Assembly: GCA_049970095.1 (NCBI GenBank) | Contig: JBMFNP010000012.1 | Coordinates: forward strand, 1 to 35,232 | DNA length: 35,232 nt | Source of the DNA: SKW197 sp049970095 | GTDB lineage: Archaea; Thermoplasmatota; Thermoplasmata; Lutacidiplasmatales; SKW197 | Reading direction: 5' to 3' | Shown: in pieces, positions 1 through 8,262 of the stretch | Position numbering within the stretch: the first letter of the stretch is position 1 | Layout of the letters: every line of letters begins with the position of its first letter | Translations under genes and position numbers: made by a program | Notes under the pieces: generated by a model | What the model saw: the letters and a program-made list of their open reading frames with translations, nothing else | The model's database searches: none | What the model was told of the DNA's origin: nothing

Positions 1-183
1 AAAAAGGGAAACAACTATTCGCCGAGCAACAAGTGAGAAAGAGAAGAAAACGCGTCGCTGTGATAGAATCATTTGTCGGGTTTACAAATTATTGGATCAA
101 GGAGGTGTTAAGTTGACACTCTCCGTGTTTGTGTTGGTAATAGTTATATATTACAATAATAATCTCCTATACGGTGGTATATT

Positions 184-1098
184 ATGAAGAGTTTGACTAC
201 CAGAAAGAGTTTCATATGTGCAACCAGTAATACGCATGCAAAAATTGAAGGAAGAAAACCAGAAAGAAAAAATGTTGTTGCATTGGTGTGCTGTCTGGCC
301 TTTGGTGTTTTTCTTGTAATGAGTGCTGTGAATGCTTTCCACCACACGGAGAGCACCTTTAGAAGTTACGGAAATTTCAAGCCACTTACCACATACCACA
401 ACATCAGCGTGGACGCAAATCTGAGTGAATGGGCATCTGATGAAAATCTAAGCGGAAGGGACAATGCAAACTGGTATTTTACATGGAATGAAACAAACCT
501 TTTTGTGGGGCTTTCCAGAGGAGAAACTTTTCATGGGGCTGCAGATAACTATGATGTTATCTGGGTATATATGGATACAGAGGTGGGGGGAACGAATAAT
601 TCAGTTGACTGGAATGGACGGCATGTGCTTCCGTTCAGTGCGGACTGGTGCTTTGTGTTCAAACCTACTCCTTATGGCAATGATTCATACTACTGGAACC
701 TGCGGCACTGGAACGGTTCAGACTGGCAAATTGATATGAATTATACTGGCACGAATTCTACTGGTGCGGTAGGATGGCCAGCATGGCACTGGGACAATGG
801 AATTGCGGAATTTGCAATTCCCTTTCAGGATATTAACATAACAAATGCATCTTCAATTAAGGTAGTGTTTTATCTGACAAATGGAGCAGATAACTGGCTT
901 TTCGGTGCCACGCCCACACAGAATCCCACTGGCGGAAGCCCTCAGACGCTCATCGCTTTCTGGAATTACACAAGCCTGCAGAATGGAACAGTACCTAATA
1001 ACCCCAACAATGTTGTCACTGAGAATACTTTGTTTCTTGGACTGGTTCCCGTAGTTATGGCTGTCCTTCTTGGGAGAAGACGGTGTGGACGGTGCTGA
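184..1098 (+). CDS. surface-anchored protein with CBM9/DOMON-like domain
   Basis: A 304-residue protein. A hydrophobic segment at about residues 31-50 follows a basic N-terminus and looks like a signal or anchor. The outer domain is rich in Asn, Trp and NxS/T sites. Its opening (NISVDANLSEWASD, then YFTWNETNLFVGLS) resembles the 'DGxLxEW ... TWDxxNLYV' pattern of extracellular CBM9/DOMON-type beta-sandwich domains that bind sugars or other ligands. A second hydrophobic stretch at about 284-297 followed by RRRCGRC fits a C-terminal membrane anchor with a cytoplasmic basic tail. The ATG at 184 has GGTGGT upstream. The end overlaps the start of cca by 16 nt, so the two are probably co-transcribed although their roles look unrelated. 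The ligand is unknown; the family assignment is by pattern only. Confidence 0.7.
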   Translation: MKSLTTRKSFICATSNTHAKIEGRKPERKNVVALVCCLAFGVFLVMSAVNAFHHTESTFRSYGNFKPLTTYHNISVDANLSEWASDENLSGRDNANWYFTWNETNLFVGLSRGETFHGAADNYDVIWVYMDTEVGGTNNSVDWNGRHVLPFSADWCFVFKPTPYGNDSYYWNLRHWNGSDWQIDMNYTGTNSTGAVGWPAWHWDNGIAEFAIPFQDINITNASSIKVVFYLTNGADNWLFGATPTQNPTGGSPQTLIAFWNYTSLQNGTVPNNPNNVVTENTLFLGLVPVVMAVLLGRRRCGRC

Positions 1099-2462
1099 GC
1101 GAGAGAGATAGATTCAAGGATATTGAAAATGCTGTGCTTGAAAAAATTCGCCCAGATGCAAGAGCAAGAGAAAAAATTGTGAGTACAATTAATGTGCTTA
1201 CAAAAAAGCTGAAAGAGGCGATCGCAAAACATAAGTCAGGTGCGGAAGTCATTCTTGTGGGCTCGTGTGCAAGAGATACATTTATGAAAGACAGTAAGGA
1301 CATTGATCTCTTTATCCTTTTCCCAGAAAATCTTCCCAGGGAGAAACTGGAAAATGAAGGAATAAAACTGGGAATGGAAGTGCTCAATGGAGAACTGAGG
1401 TATGCAGAACATCCATATGTTCATGGCTATTACAATGGCTTTGAAGTGGATATTGTCCCCTGTTATAAGGTAAAGGACCCAAGCAAGAAATTGAGCGCAG
1501 TTGATAGAACGCCTTTCCATAACCAGTATGTTACCCAGCATCTGAAAGAAGAACAAAAAGACCAGGTCAGGTTACTTAAACAATTTTTAAAGGGAATTGG
1601 AATCTACGGAGCGGAAGCATCGGTCCAGGGATTTTCAGGTTATCTATGCGAGCTCCTCATAATCAAGTATGGTTCATTCCACCGCCTTCTTGAAAATGCA
1701 ACCACCTGGCGTGCAAATATCCACATGTGGCTTGAAAAAGAGCCTGTAAAAAAATTCCCAGAACCTCTGGTGTTCATAGACCCCGTGGACATAAACAGAA
1801 ATGTGGCATCAGCAGTCTCCCTTGACTCACTTTCTATCTTTATAGTGAGTGCAAAGCGGTATCTTGAGAATCCAGATATAAAATTTTTCTTTCCAGAGAA
1901 TAAGGATGTCCCGGTAAGAGAGGCAAGAAAGTTCATTAGAAATTACCTCGGGGAGACAGGCACTGCAATAATCATTGTAACCGCACCCCATCCTGGAAAG
2001 GTAGAGGACATCGTGTTTCCACAGCTCAAGAAGATGGAACGCGTTATTGTCCAGAATTTGAGTATGGCGGGTTTTCGTGTGCTTCGCTCTTCTTCGTTTT
2101 CTTCAGATGCGAGGAAAAAACTGGTTGTTGTGCTGGAGATTGAATCTCTTACAATCCCTGCACTTTACCTGCACTCGGGCCCATATGTCTGGCTTAACAA
2201 TGCTAGGGAGTTTCTTGCAAAATATGCAGAGGGAAAGAATGTGATTGTGCCACCATATATATCAGGGGGACGCTGGGTTGTAGGTCTGAAAAAAACTGAA
2301 ACCCATGCAATAGAGTATCTCAAAAACAGAGTTGCCACCTGGAATCTTGGAAAAGATATTTCTAACATGGGCATTGAAGTGCAGGGGCTGGAAGGTGTGA
2401 GCACTAAAGAGGAGGCAAACTTTATTTTGAAGTTTCTGAAACCACCACTTCCTGGTAGCTGA
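1083..2462 (+). CDS. cca: CCA-adding enzyme (archaeal tRNA nucleotidyltransferase, class I)
   Basis: Adds or repairs the 3' CCA of tRNAs using CTP and ATP. It is needed here because the tRNA genes in this window do not encode CCA. At 459 residues it has the usual archaeal class I length. The polymerase-beta-type nucleotidyltransferase signature is clear: GSCARDT at residues 60-66, the catalytic pair in DIDLF near 73-77, and a third acidic residue in FEVDIVP near 121-127. The central and tail domains (YLCELLIIKYGSF; HSGPYVWL) match the family. The start is GTG at 1083; a second in-frame GTG at 1092 is equally possible. It overlaps the upstream surface-protein gene. Confidence 0.95.
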   Translation: MWTVLSERDRFKDIENAVLEKIRPDARAREKIVSTINVLTKKLKEAIAKHKSGAEVILVGSCARDTFMKDSKDIDLFILFPENLPREKLENEGIKLGMEVLNGELRYAEHPYVHGYYNGFEVDIVPCYKVKDPSKKLSAVDRTPFHNQYVTQHLKEEQKDQVRLLKQFLKGIGIYGAEASVQGFSGYLCELLIIKYGSFHRLLENATTWRANIHMWLEKEPVKKFPEPLVFIDPVDINRNVASAVSLDSLSIFIVSAKRYLENPDIKFFFPENKDVPVREARKFIRNYLGETGTAIIIVTAPHPGKVEDIVFPQLKKMERVIVQNLSMAGFRVLRSSSFSSDARKKLVVVLEIESLTIPALYLHSGPYVWLNNAREFLAKYAEGKNVIVPPYISGGRWVVGLKKTETHAIEYLKNRVATWNLGKDISNMGIEVQGLEGVSTKEEANFILKFLKPPLPGS

Positions 2463-2567
2463 TAGAATTCTCTCACTGAAACGCCCGGGGTTTGTTCAAG
2501 ACTTTATACCTTTTATCAGATAAATTAATATCTATCTTCTACATAAGGGAAGAATGGGGGTGTCAAA

Positions 2568-2789
2568 ATGGCACTTGAAAAAATCACGATAGAAAAGGCA
2601 AAGGAACTTGCGAATGCAGCAAATGTGAAACCCGCGAAGGTGAAAGGTACCGAGATTCTCAGATTTGCAAAATCTGCAAGCGAAAATATTGAGCTGATAT
2701 CCTGGGAGGAATTTGAGCAAATTCTTGCAAAGAATAAACTGGCCGTGTATGCGAGCGGTTCCTGGATGAAAATAATGCGTGAAAAGTAA
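2568..2789 (+). CDS. small conserved hypothetical protein (73 aa)
   Basis: Short, charged, soluble protein rich in Lys, Ala and Glu, predicted mostly helical (KAKELANAANVKPAKVKGTE, then ISWEEFEQILAKNKL). No metal-binding cysteines and no membrane segment. The ATG has a good ribosome binding site (GGGGGTG seven nt upstream), and a TATA-like TTTATACC lies about 60 nt upstream, so it appears to have its own promoter. No family is recognised. The C-terminal half looks like a small DNA- or RNA-binding fold, but that is only an impression. Confidence 0.7.
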   Translation: MALEKITIEKAKELANAANVKPAKVKGTEILRFAKSASENIELISWEEFEQILAKNKLAVYASGSWMKIMREK

Positions 2790-2791
2790 TC

Positions 2792-3506
2792 CTGGCTCTT
2801 ATTTTCTATTTCCTTTATGTGCTCCTTGGTGCTATCATGCCCTCAAACCAGAGCGTGAACCTGGAAACAAATTTCACGAAGGTGTGTGCCAGACAAACAA
2901 AGACCAAACAAGAAAAAAAATATGAAGAAAGGGTGAAGGAAAATATTCTGAGGATTTTCCAGACAAATCCAGCAAAGTAATCTATTCTGGGCTCATCCCA
3001 AATGGCAATAATGAAACACGACAATGCAGAAGAATTTCTTATGAGTTTTGTGCATCGTGAGTATGAGAACCTAGAGCTATGGGCAGATGTGGGAAGAGTG
3101 CTTGTTTGGGGCATTTTATTTAATGTATTACTCATTACCATATGTCTTCAGGTAACGCTAATAAGATGATATGCGGATTCAATTTCTAAATTAGAGAAAG
3201 ACCCAACCAAGGAGAATTTTTACAAACTCTTCAAAGAAGTATATGAGGAACAATTTGACTACACTCGCTGGTTTTTCATTCTCTGGTGGGTGTCAATTGC
3301 CCCTCTAAGCCTGATATATGTGGCGTGTTTTCATGCTTACTCCGATAATTATGGGGTTCCCATTAGGAATACTTTTTTTCTGGGTAGGCATATCAAAATT
3401 TAGTCTATGGTATACTATTTACGGAATAGTCCTTTTTTCCCTTGCAATCCTTGGAATGTTTGGATTATATCAGATTATAAAACGGTCCTCAAAGCAAGGT
3501 GGGTAA
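2792..3506 (+). pseudogene. decayed multi-pass membrane protein gene
   Basis: One frame (from CTG at 2792) reads as sensible protein through two in-frame stops: TAA at 2978-2980 and TGA at 3167-3169. It gives a hydrophobic segment (LALIFYFLYVLLGAIMP), a hydrophilic charged region, a second hydrophobic segment (VLVWGILFNVLLITICLQ), another charged region and a third (WFFILWWVSIAPLSLIYVA). Around 3315-3345 the hydrophobic pattern passes to another frame, where codons 3318-3506 encode two more transmembrane helices (PLGILFFWVGIS; YGIVLFSLAILGMFGLY). The simplest reading is one membrane protein of about 230 residues broken by two nonsense changes and a frameshift. Because one stop is TAA, selenocysteine or pyrrolysine recoding cannot explain it. 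Alternatively there are two or three tiny independent membrane ORFs. The parent family is not recognised. Confidence 0.55.
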
Positions 3507-3671
3507 TTCTATTATGTGTCATAAAGAAATGCCCCATGAAATCTTTATTTCTCTGTTAGGACTTTGGCATCCTGCCAGATATAGGAGAATAACAAATTTT
3601 TATGACCCCGCTCAAAAATTGTCTTAGAAAAACCCAAATACCCTCCATGTTTCTGTAAATTTTGTGTAAAT

Positions 3672-4592
3672 ATGTGTTCTTCCACAAACAGCCAGAAAAA
3701 GAAAAAGGCAGCATACCTTTCTGTTACCTCAAACGCATTTCTTACAGTTTTTAAGTTGATTGTGGGAATAATCACTGGTTCCATCAGTATAATTTCAGAA
3801 TCGCTCCACTCCCTCAACGACCTTATTGCAGCACTGATTGCTGCATATGCAGTCAAAGCGTCAGCAAAGCCCCCTGATGAAGAACATAAATATGGTCACG
3901 GAAAGATAGAAAACATTTCTGCAATGCTGGAGGCATCACTGATCATATTTGCGGCGGTTTTCATAATTCACGAGGCGATAGACAGGATAGTCACGCCAAA
4001 AACTGTTGAAATAATGGAACTTGGAATTGGTGTGATGCTTGTTTCTGTGCTGGTTAATGTTGTAGTCTCTGTGCATCTGAAAAAAACTGCAAGAACCACA
4101 GATTCCGCAGCCCTAGAAGCAGATGCAGCCCATCTAAACACCGATGTTTATACCTCACTCGGAGTTTTTCTGGGTCTGGTGGCAATGAAAATTACCGGGC
4201 AGATGCTCATAGACCCTCTAATCGCTATCTTTGTGGCAATTTATATCATAAAAATCGGTATTGAATTGATAATTAAATCTGCGAGAGAATTGATGGACAC
4301 GAAAATATGCCCAGAGGATGAAAGGAAGGTGAAGCGCATCATAGATCTGCATAAGGACAGTTTTGTGGAAGTGCATGCTTTCCGCTCAAGGAAATCAGGG
4401 AGTGACAGATACCTTGACATGCATATCGTTATGGCAAAAGACACCTCCATAGAAAAGGCACATGGAATTGCAGACCACATAGAAAAGGAAATTGCAGAAA
4501 AGATGCCAGGCACGCATGCGATAGTCCACCTTGAACCCTGCGACGGAAAATGTACCGCATGCAAAATCAAGGAGAAATGTAGAAAATCGTAA
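3672..4592 (+). CDS. cation diffusion facilitator (CDF) metal exporter
   Basis: A 306-residue proton-coupled divalent metal transporter of the CDF/FieF family in the cytoplasmic membrane, with six predicted helices. The TM2 signature is SESLHSLND, where FieF has DSLVDSLVD, so the site-A ligands would be Glu/His rather than Asp/Asp. The TM5 signature is normal (DAAHLNTDVYTS, His and Asp three residues apart). The cytoplasmic dimerisation domain (ARELMDTKICPEDERKVKRI ... MHIVM ... IVHLEP) is present. The tail adds an unusual cysteine cluster, CDGKCTACKIKEKC, which could bind metal. Substrate (Zn, Fe, Mn, Ni) is not predictable. The start ATG at 3672 has no clear ribosome binding site. Confidence 0.93.
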   Translation: MCSSTNSQKKKKAAYLSVTSNAFLTVFKLIVGIITGSISIISESLHSLNDLIAALIAAYAVKASAKPPDEEHKYGHGKIENISAMLEASLIIFAAVFIIHEAIDRIVTPKTVEIMELGIGVMLVSVLVNVVVSVHLKKTARTTDSAALEADAAHLNTDVYTSLGVFLGLVAMKITGQMLIDPLIAIFVAIYIIKIGIELIIKSARELMDTKICPEDERKVKRIIDLHKDSFVEVHAFRSRKSGSDRYLDMHIVMAKDTSIEKAHGIADHIEKEIAEKMPGTHAIVHLEPCDGKCTACKIKEKCRKS

Positions 4593-4635
4593 TTTCTATA
4601 TAACCCTCATATATACTTGAAAATAACTTCACCAT

Positions 4636-4709
4636 GCAGGTGTGATCTAGTCTGGCTAGGATATTAGCCCTCCAAGCTAATTGCCCGGGTTCAAATCCCG
4701 GCACCTGCA
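4636..4709 (+). tRNA. tRNA-Gly(TCC)
   Basis: 74 nt cloverleaf. Acceptor GCAGGTG pairs with CACCTGC (7 bp); D-stem ATCT/GGAT; anticodon stem TTAGC/GCTAA; loop CCTCCAA with anticodon TCC; T-stem CCGGG/CCCGG around TTCAAAT; discriminator A. No intron and no encoded CCA. Position 33 is C instead of the near-universal T. The last 19 nt overlap the 3' end of the AAA+ ATPase gene on the other strand. Confidence 0.95.
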
Positions 4710-6199
4710 CTCAGTGCTTCCATCACAATACCAGGGTCAAATCTCTGTTTCTGGCGTGTACTCACTTCCTCAAGATAGAATTTCACTGCATATTTCAGAT
4801 TTTTGTCCCCAACCTCTATCTCTAACTTCTCATCCTTGAAATATTCTAACATGCTCATTGCACATGCAAGCTTTATTGCACGGGACTGCAACCTAGGAGA
4901 GAAATTAATACTCTCTATGTGTTCCAGAATTGCAGCATTTACATTTTTAAAGACCTCGTAGATCTTTTTGCTAAGTTTTACTGGCTTGTAGGGGAATTTT
5001 GAAACAACAAGGGGGTGTTTTGTTTGTATCGCGTACACGAGCGTGAGATGGTCGCGAATTTTTTCCGCAAGTGAAAAGTCCATTTCTCCGAGTTCAAGGC
5101 GGGCATTGCTGTTTTCAATCTCAAGAAATCTTTCCTTTGTCATCAGATGTAACCTGCAGAGCATTCGGTCCTCAATTGCTGCAAAGTTGGGGTCTCCAAT
5201 TGTGACTTCATAGCCAAATCCCTCACTTCTTGTATTGTAGTTTACCGCAAAAAATGAAGAGAAGCGGTAGGGACCAATTGTGCCAATTGTGGATTCGTAT
5301 TTTACTTCTCGTTGCTCCATCACAAGTTTCAGGGGCTCCACCATCCCTTTGTACTTGAACCAATCATTGAACTCTGGCACTATGAAATTGAATTTTCTAC
5401 CTGCATATGCCTCACCAATTCTTATGAACTGTGCAGGGGTCATTCCGCCACAGTACCTGTTCTTACCAGGAAGTCCGTGTGGAGGTACTCCCATACGCTG
5501 GTTTCCCCTTATCATGTCATCTATTGTGAAAGTCTTGCCTGTACCTGGTGGGCCAAAAAATGAAATACTAAAGCCAGTATGTCCTGTTATTTTTCCATTT
5601 GGCGACTGGATTTCTGAATCTGCAAGTGCGTACTGGTGAACGATGCTGAGCAGTGGATCAAAGTAAATAATTTCACCAAAAAGGCTCTTTAGATATTCTG
5701 CAAGCTTATCTGTGCTGAAATGCTTCCCAAACTCCATGACTTCATCAATTCTCTCAACCAGAACATCATGAAGATATTTTTCAAATTCTGCGTCCATTTT
5801 CTCTATTTCTACAAGTTCTTCCCTTGCTGTAGGATTGATTGTATGCATCTTTTCAGTTTCAAGTTTTTCAAATTTTGTGATTTCACCCTCTAAGACTTCT
5901 GGCTCTACTATATAAAGAGAATTATCTCCAAGTTTCTTCAATATTCCCCTCTTCAAAAGCTGGTTTATAAATGGTTCTGGATTTACAAAAATTCCGTTTC
6001 TGGTGAGCAAATCTCTAACCTCATTTACATTGAATCCCAGTCTTGCTTTCTCAACCACTTTGCTTTTGCTATATTTTGTACTCAAATTCTTTTTCCATTC
6101 CTCTGTCTTTTTTATTGCCATCGCATTACATTCTAGAATGGAGAGCAACACCTCTTTGCCGTATTCCCTCTCAAGCAAATCCTCTAACATAGGTATCAT
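4691..6199 (-). CDS. AAA+ ATPase with winged-helix-like N-terminal region
   Basis: 502-residue soluble protein. The N-terminal 100 residues include a winged-helix-like stretch (VNEVRDLLTRNGIFVNPEPF ... LLKRGILKKL). The ATPase domain begins near residue 190: Walker A GPPGTGKT at about 216-223, a Walker B-like FNFIVPEFND near 270-279, a sensor-1-like Asn in FFAVNYN near 320, and arginines in EDRMLCR near 344-349 that could serve as a finger. The C-terminal helical lid runs to the end. Walker B ends in ...PEFND rather than DE, which is unusual. Family not recognised; the N-terminal region hints at DNA binding, without proof. I chose the ATG at 6199; a TTG one codon upstream is also open. The last five codons and the stop lie inside tRNA-Gly (antisense). 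Confidence 0.75.
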   Translation of the reverse strand: MIPMLEDLLEREYGKEVLLSILECNAMAIKKTEEWKKNLSTKYSKSKVVEKARLGFNVNEVRDLLTRNGIFVNPEPFINQLLKRGILKKLGDNSLYIVEPEVLEGEITKFEKLETEKMHTINPTAREELVEIEKMDAEFEKYLHDVLVERIDEVMEFGKHFSTDKLAEYLKSLFGEIIYFDPLLSIVHQYALADSEIQSPNGKITGHTGFSISFFGPPGTGKTFTIDDMIRGNQRMGVPPHGLPGKNRYCGGMTPAQFIRIGEAYAGRKFNFIVPEFNDWFKYKGMVEPLKLVMEQREVKYESTIGTIGPYRFSSFFAVNYNTRSEGFGYEVTIGDPNFAAIEDRMLCRLHLMTKERFLEIENSNARLELGEMDFSLAEKIRDHLTLVYAIQTKHPLVVSKFPYKPVKLSKKIYEVFKNVNAAILEHIESINFSPRLQSRAIKLACAMSMLEYFKDEKLEIEVGDKNLKYAVKFYLEEVSTRQKQRFDPGIVMEALSAGAGI

Positions 6200-6390
6200 C
6201 AAGGAACAGGGATATTTTTGCTTTTCTGCTAACGGGGAACCTTAACTTTGGTTGATGAGATTTATCTAATAATCTCAGCCAGGAAACCGAGAGCCTGCCA
6301 GATAGTAATGGTAAGACATAGGTCCAAAATTTTGAATTTTCAAACAAAACTTATGTCCTTCATGACACCATGGATGAAGGATTGCCCACC

Positions 6391-6786
6391 TCAAAAATCA
6401 GCAGAAGTAAAAGCATCTGGTAGCAAATCACTGATTTTTTTTACAATTACCTTTTCCCCTCGGCGAAACACTACATCTATGTTTTCACCAAATTCCCTGA
6501 TAAACTGTCTGCAGGCACCACATGGTGATGCATTTCCATTTTCAGCAACTACTGCAATTGCTAGAATTTCTTTTGCACCTTCACTTACTGCTTTTGTAAG
6601 CGCCACACGCTCTGCACATAAACTCAGTCCGTATGAGGCATTTTCTACATTACAGCCAGTAAAAATCCTACCACCTTCTGTAAGCACCGCTGCACCCACC
6701 CTGAATTTTGAGTAAGGGGCATATGCCATAAAACTAGCGTGTCTGGCAAACTCTATCATCTGCATGTAATCTTTTCTCATAGGCAA
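6391..6786 (-). CDS. cdd: cytidine deaminase
   Basis: 131-residue tetrameric-type cytidine deaminase of pyrimidine salvage, converting cytidine and deoxycytidine to uridine and deoxyuridine. Both zinc motifs are intact: CAER (Cys57, catalytic Glu59) after NVENASYG, and PCGACRQ (Cys89, Cys92). The substrate-binding FRVGAAV segment is at 28-34. Length is typical. It stands alone between the AAA+ ATPase and a divergent KaiC-like gene; the 62 bp upstream is shared with that gene as a divergent promoter region. Confidence 0.96.
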   Translation of the reverse strand: MPMRKDYMQMIEFARHASFMAYAPYSKFRVGAAVLTEGGRIFTGCNVENASYGLSLCAERVALTKAVSEGAKEILAIAVVAENGNASPCGACRQFIREFGENIDVVFRRGEKVIVKKISDLLPDAFTSADF

Positions 6787-6848
6787 TCAAAAAGGTTAAG
6801 TATTAAATAAACTTTTCAATTAAGCCAAAATCAAAAGATGGTGGGAAA

Positions 6849-7541
6849 ATGGGTATAAAGACATATGTGGAGCAACTTGATGAAAAAATCCCAGCGGGCA
6901 TACCAGAAAAACACATTGTGCTTATCGCAGGCACTCCAGGTACAATGAAATCCACTCTAGTATTCTGCATTTTATACTGGCACGCAAAAGAAAAAAATGA
7001 GAAATCCGTGTATATTTCACTGGAGCAGAGCAGGGAGAGCTTGTTATTTCAATGGAACAATCTGGGTTTAAGGTATGATGATGTGAAGAACTATGTGTAT
7101 ATATTGGACATAGGGTACATACGGAAAATGCTTGAAAAGGACTGCACAGAAATTAACTGGTTTGAGGGAATTGTGGCTTCTGTGAAAAACTTTGTGGAAA
7201 ATGAAAAATGCAAAATTGTTTGCATTGACTCAATGGATGCAATTTACGCAATGTCAGATATACAGAATCCGAGATGTTTCCTTTTTCATTTCTTCAGTAA
7301 GTTAAGAGAGATGGGAGCAACTACATTTTTAATCAGTGAAATGGATCCTGACTCAAAGAAATTTGGAAAATATGGAGTGGAGGACTTTCTTGCTGACGGG
7401 GTGATTCACATATCGCTTGAGAGAACAGGTAGAGTTGTGGGAAGATATATCAGTGTGGTAAAAATGCGGGGTGTAAAGCATCCTTCAGATTATTTCCCCC
7501 TGGTGTTTGAGAACGGCAAATTCATGATCGTCTCAAAGTGA
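6849..7541 (+). CDS. KaiC-like RecA-superfamily ATPase
   Basis: 230-residue single-domain ATPase. Walker A is GTPGTMKST at residues 28-36, followed by the family-typical YISLEQSRESL. Walker B is KIVCIDSMDAIY near 121-132. The C-terminal part (HISLERTGRVVGRYISVVKMRG) matches the KaiC/RadA-like 'L...R.i.I.KmRg' ending. Archaeal relatives are often tied to signalling or to archaellum regulation, but no partner gene is adjacent. The ATG is preceded by GGTGGG. The gene converges on nusA with a 2-nt gap. Confidence 0.88.
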   Translation: MGIKTYVEQLDEKIPAGIPEKHIVLIAGTPGTMKSTLVFCILYWHAKEKNEKSVYISLEQSRESLLFQWNNLGLRYDDVKNYVYILDIGYIRKMLEKDCTEINWFEGIVASVKNFVENEKCKIVCIDSMDAIYAMSDIQNPRCFLFHFFSKLREMGATTFLISEMDPDSKKFGKYGVEDFLADGVIHISLERTGRVVGRYISVVKMRGVKHPSDYFPLVFENGKFMIVSK

Positions 7542-7543
7542 TG

Positions 7544-7969
7544 CTACACCACACTTACACTCTGAATATCAAAATACCTGTTAATTATGTCCCTGAAAAC
7601 CTTCAGATTTCTCCCTTCCTTGCCAATGGCTTTTCCCTTCATTTCTGGCTTTACTTTAACTGACGCATGTTTAATGTTCCCGCGCATTTCTACTTCCACA
7701 CTTTCTACACCATAATGATAGAAAACATTTTTTACAAATATAAGGGGATCTTCATTATACTCAATAATCTGGATGTTTTTCTTTACTATTTCTTTCAATT
7801 TCATCACATGCTCCCCTTTTTTTCCCACAGCCTTCAGAATCTCTCCCTTTTCAATTATGAAAATCAATCTGTCTTCAAGCACAATGCAGTCCTTTACTCT
7901 TGCATGTGTAATGTGTTCAAAGAGAGAGAGGTATCTGAGGGAATCCGAGTCATATGAGATTTCTGGCAT
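7544..7969 (-). CDS. nusA: NusA-like transcription factor (archaeal, KH domains only)
   Basis: 141 residues carrying two KH domains and lacking the bacterial S1 and N-terminal parts, as is normal in Archaea. The KH loops are visible as EILKAVGKKGEHVMKLKEIV and KGKAIGKEGRNLKVFRDI. It is the last gene of the RNA polymerase operon, 2 nt after rpl30e. In many archaea rps12 and rps7 follow; here a convergent KaiC-like gene follows instead. Confidence 0.95.
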   Translation of the reverse strand: MPEISYDSDSLRYLSLFEHITHARVKDCIVLEDRLIFIIEKGEILKAVGKKGEHVMKLKEIVKKNIQIIEYNEDPLIFVKNVFYHYGVESVEVEMRGNIKHASVKVKPEMKGKAIGKEGRNLKVFRDIINRYFDIQSVSVV

Positions 7970-7971
7970 AT

Positions 7972-8259
7972 CTATACCTTTTCATTCATTATGTTAGAGT
8001 TTCCTGGGTCTATGATCCCGAGCACACTCACACCAAATTTTTTTCCACAAACTCTCCCGAGTTCTATTGCTGTGCCCTCAAAATGCAGTACTGGGACACC
8101 ATCGAAAACATTTTTTTCGAGCAGTTCCCTGTTCTTGCAATGTCTGGCTACCACAAGAAGTTTGACCTTCTTTTCTTTCACTTCTTTCATGGCTCTGTCG
8201 TGTCCAAACACAACTTTTCCTGTCTGCACCGCTATTCTTAAAGAGTTTTCTATGCTCAT
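7972..8259 (-). CDS. rpl30e: ribosomal protein L30e
   Basis: 95-residue member of the L7Ae/L30e RNA-binding superfamily. The conserved order is seen: NSLRIAVQTGKVVFGHDRAMK, KLLVVARHCKN, then VPVLHFEGTAIELGRVCGK and VLGIIDPGNSNI. It sits between rpoA2 (3-nt gap) and nusA, its conserved archaeal position. Confidence 0.96.
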   Translation of the reverse strand: MSIENSLRIAVQTGKVVFGHDRAMKEVKEKKVKLLVVARHCKNRELLEKNVFDGVPVLHFEGTAIELGRVCGKKFGVSVLGIIDPGNSNIMNEKV

Positions 8260-8262
8260 ACA

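Noticed and set aside
1..112. Frame open from the window start as a partial upstream gene
   Set aside because: No recognisable family and no independent evidence; the stretch is too short to support a call.
2978..3169. Recoded stops (selenocysteine or readthrough) in the membrane-protein frame
   Set aside because: One stop is TAA, which is not recoded, and a frameshift follows; decay is simpler.
6255..6276. Short inverted repeat GAGATT/AATCTC between cdd and the AAA+ ATPase
   Set aside because: Only 6 bp, with no T-tract or promoter relation; likely chance in AT-rich DNA.
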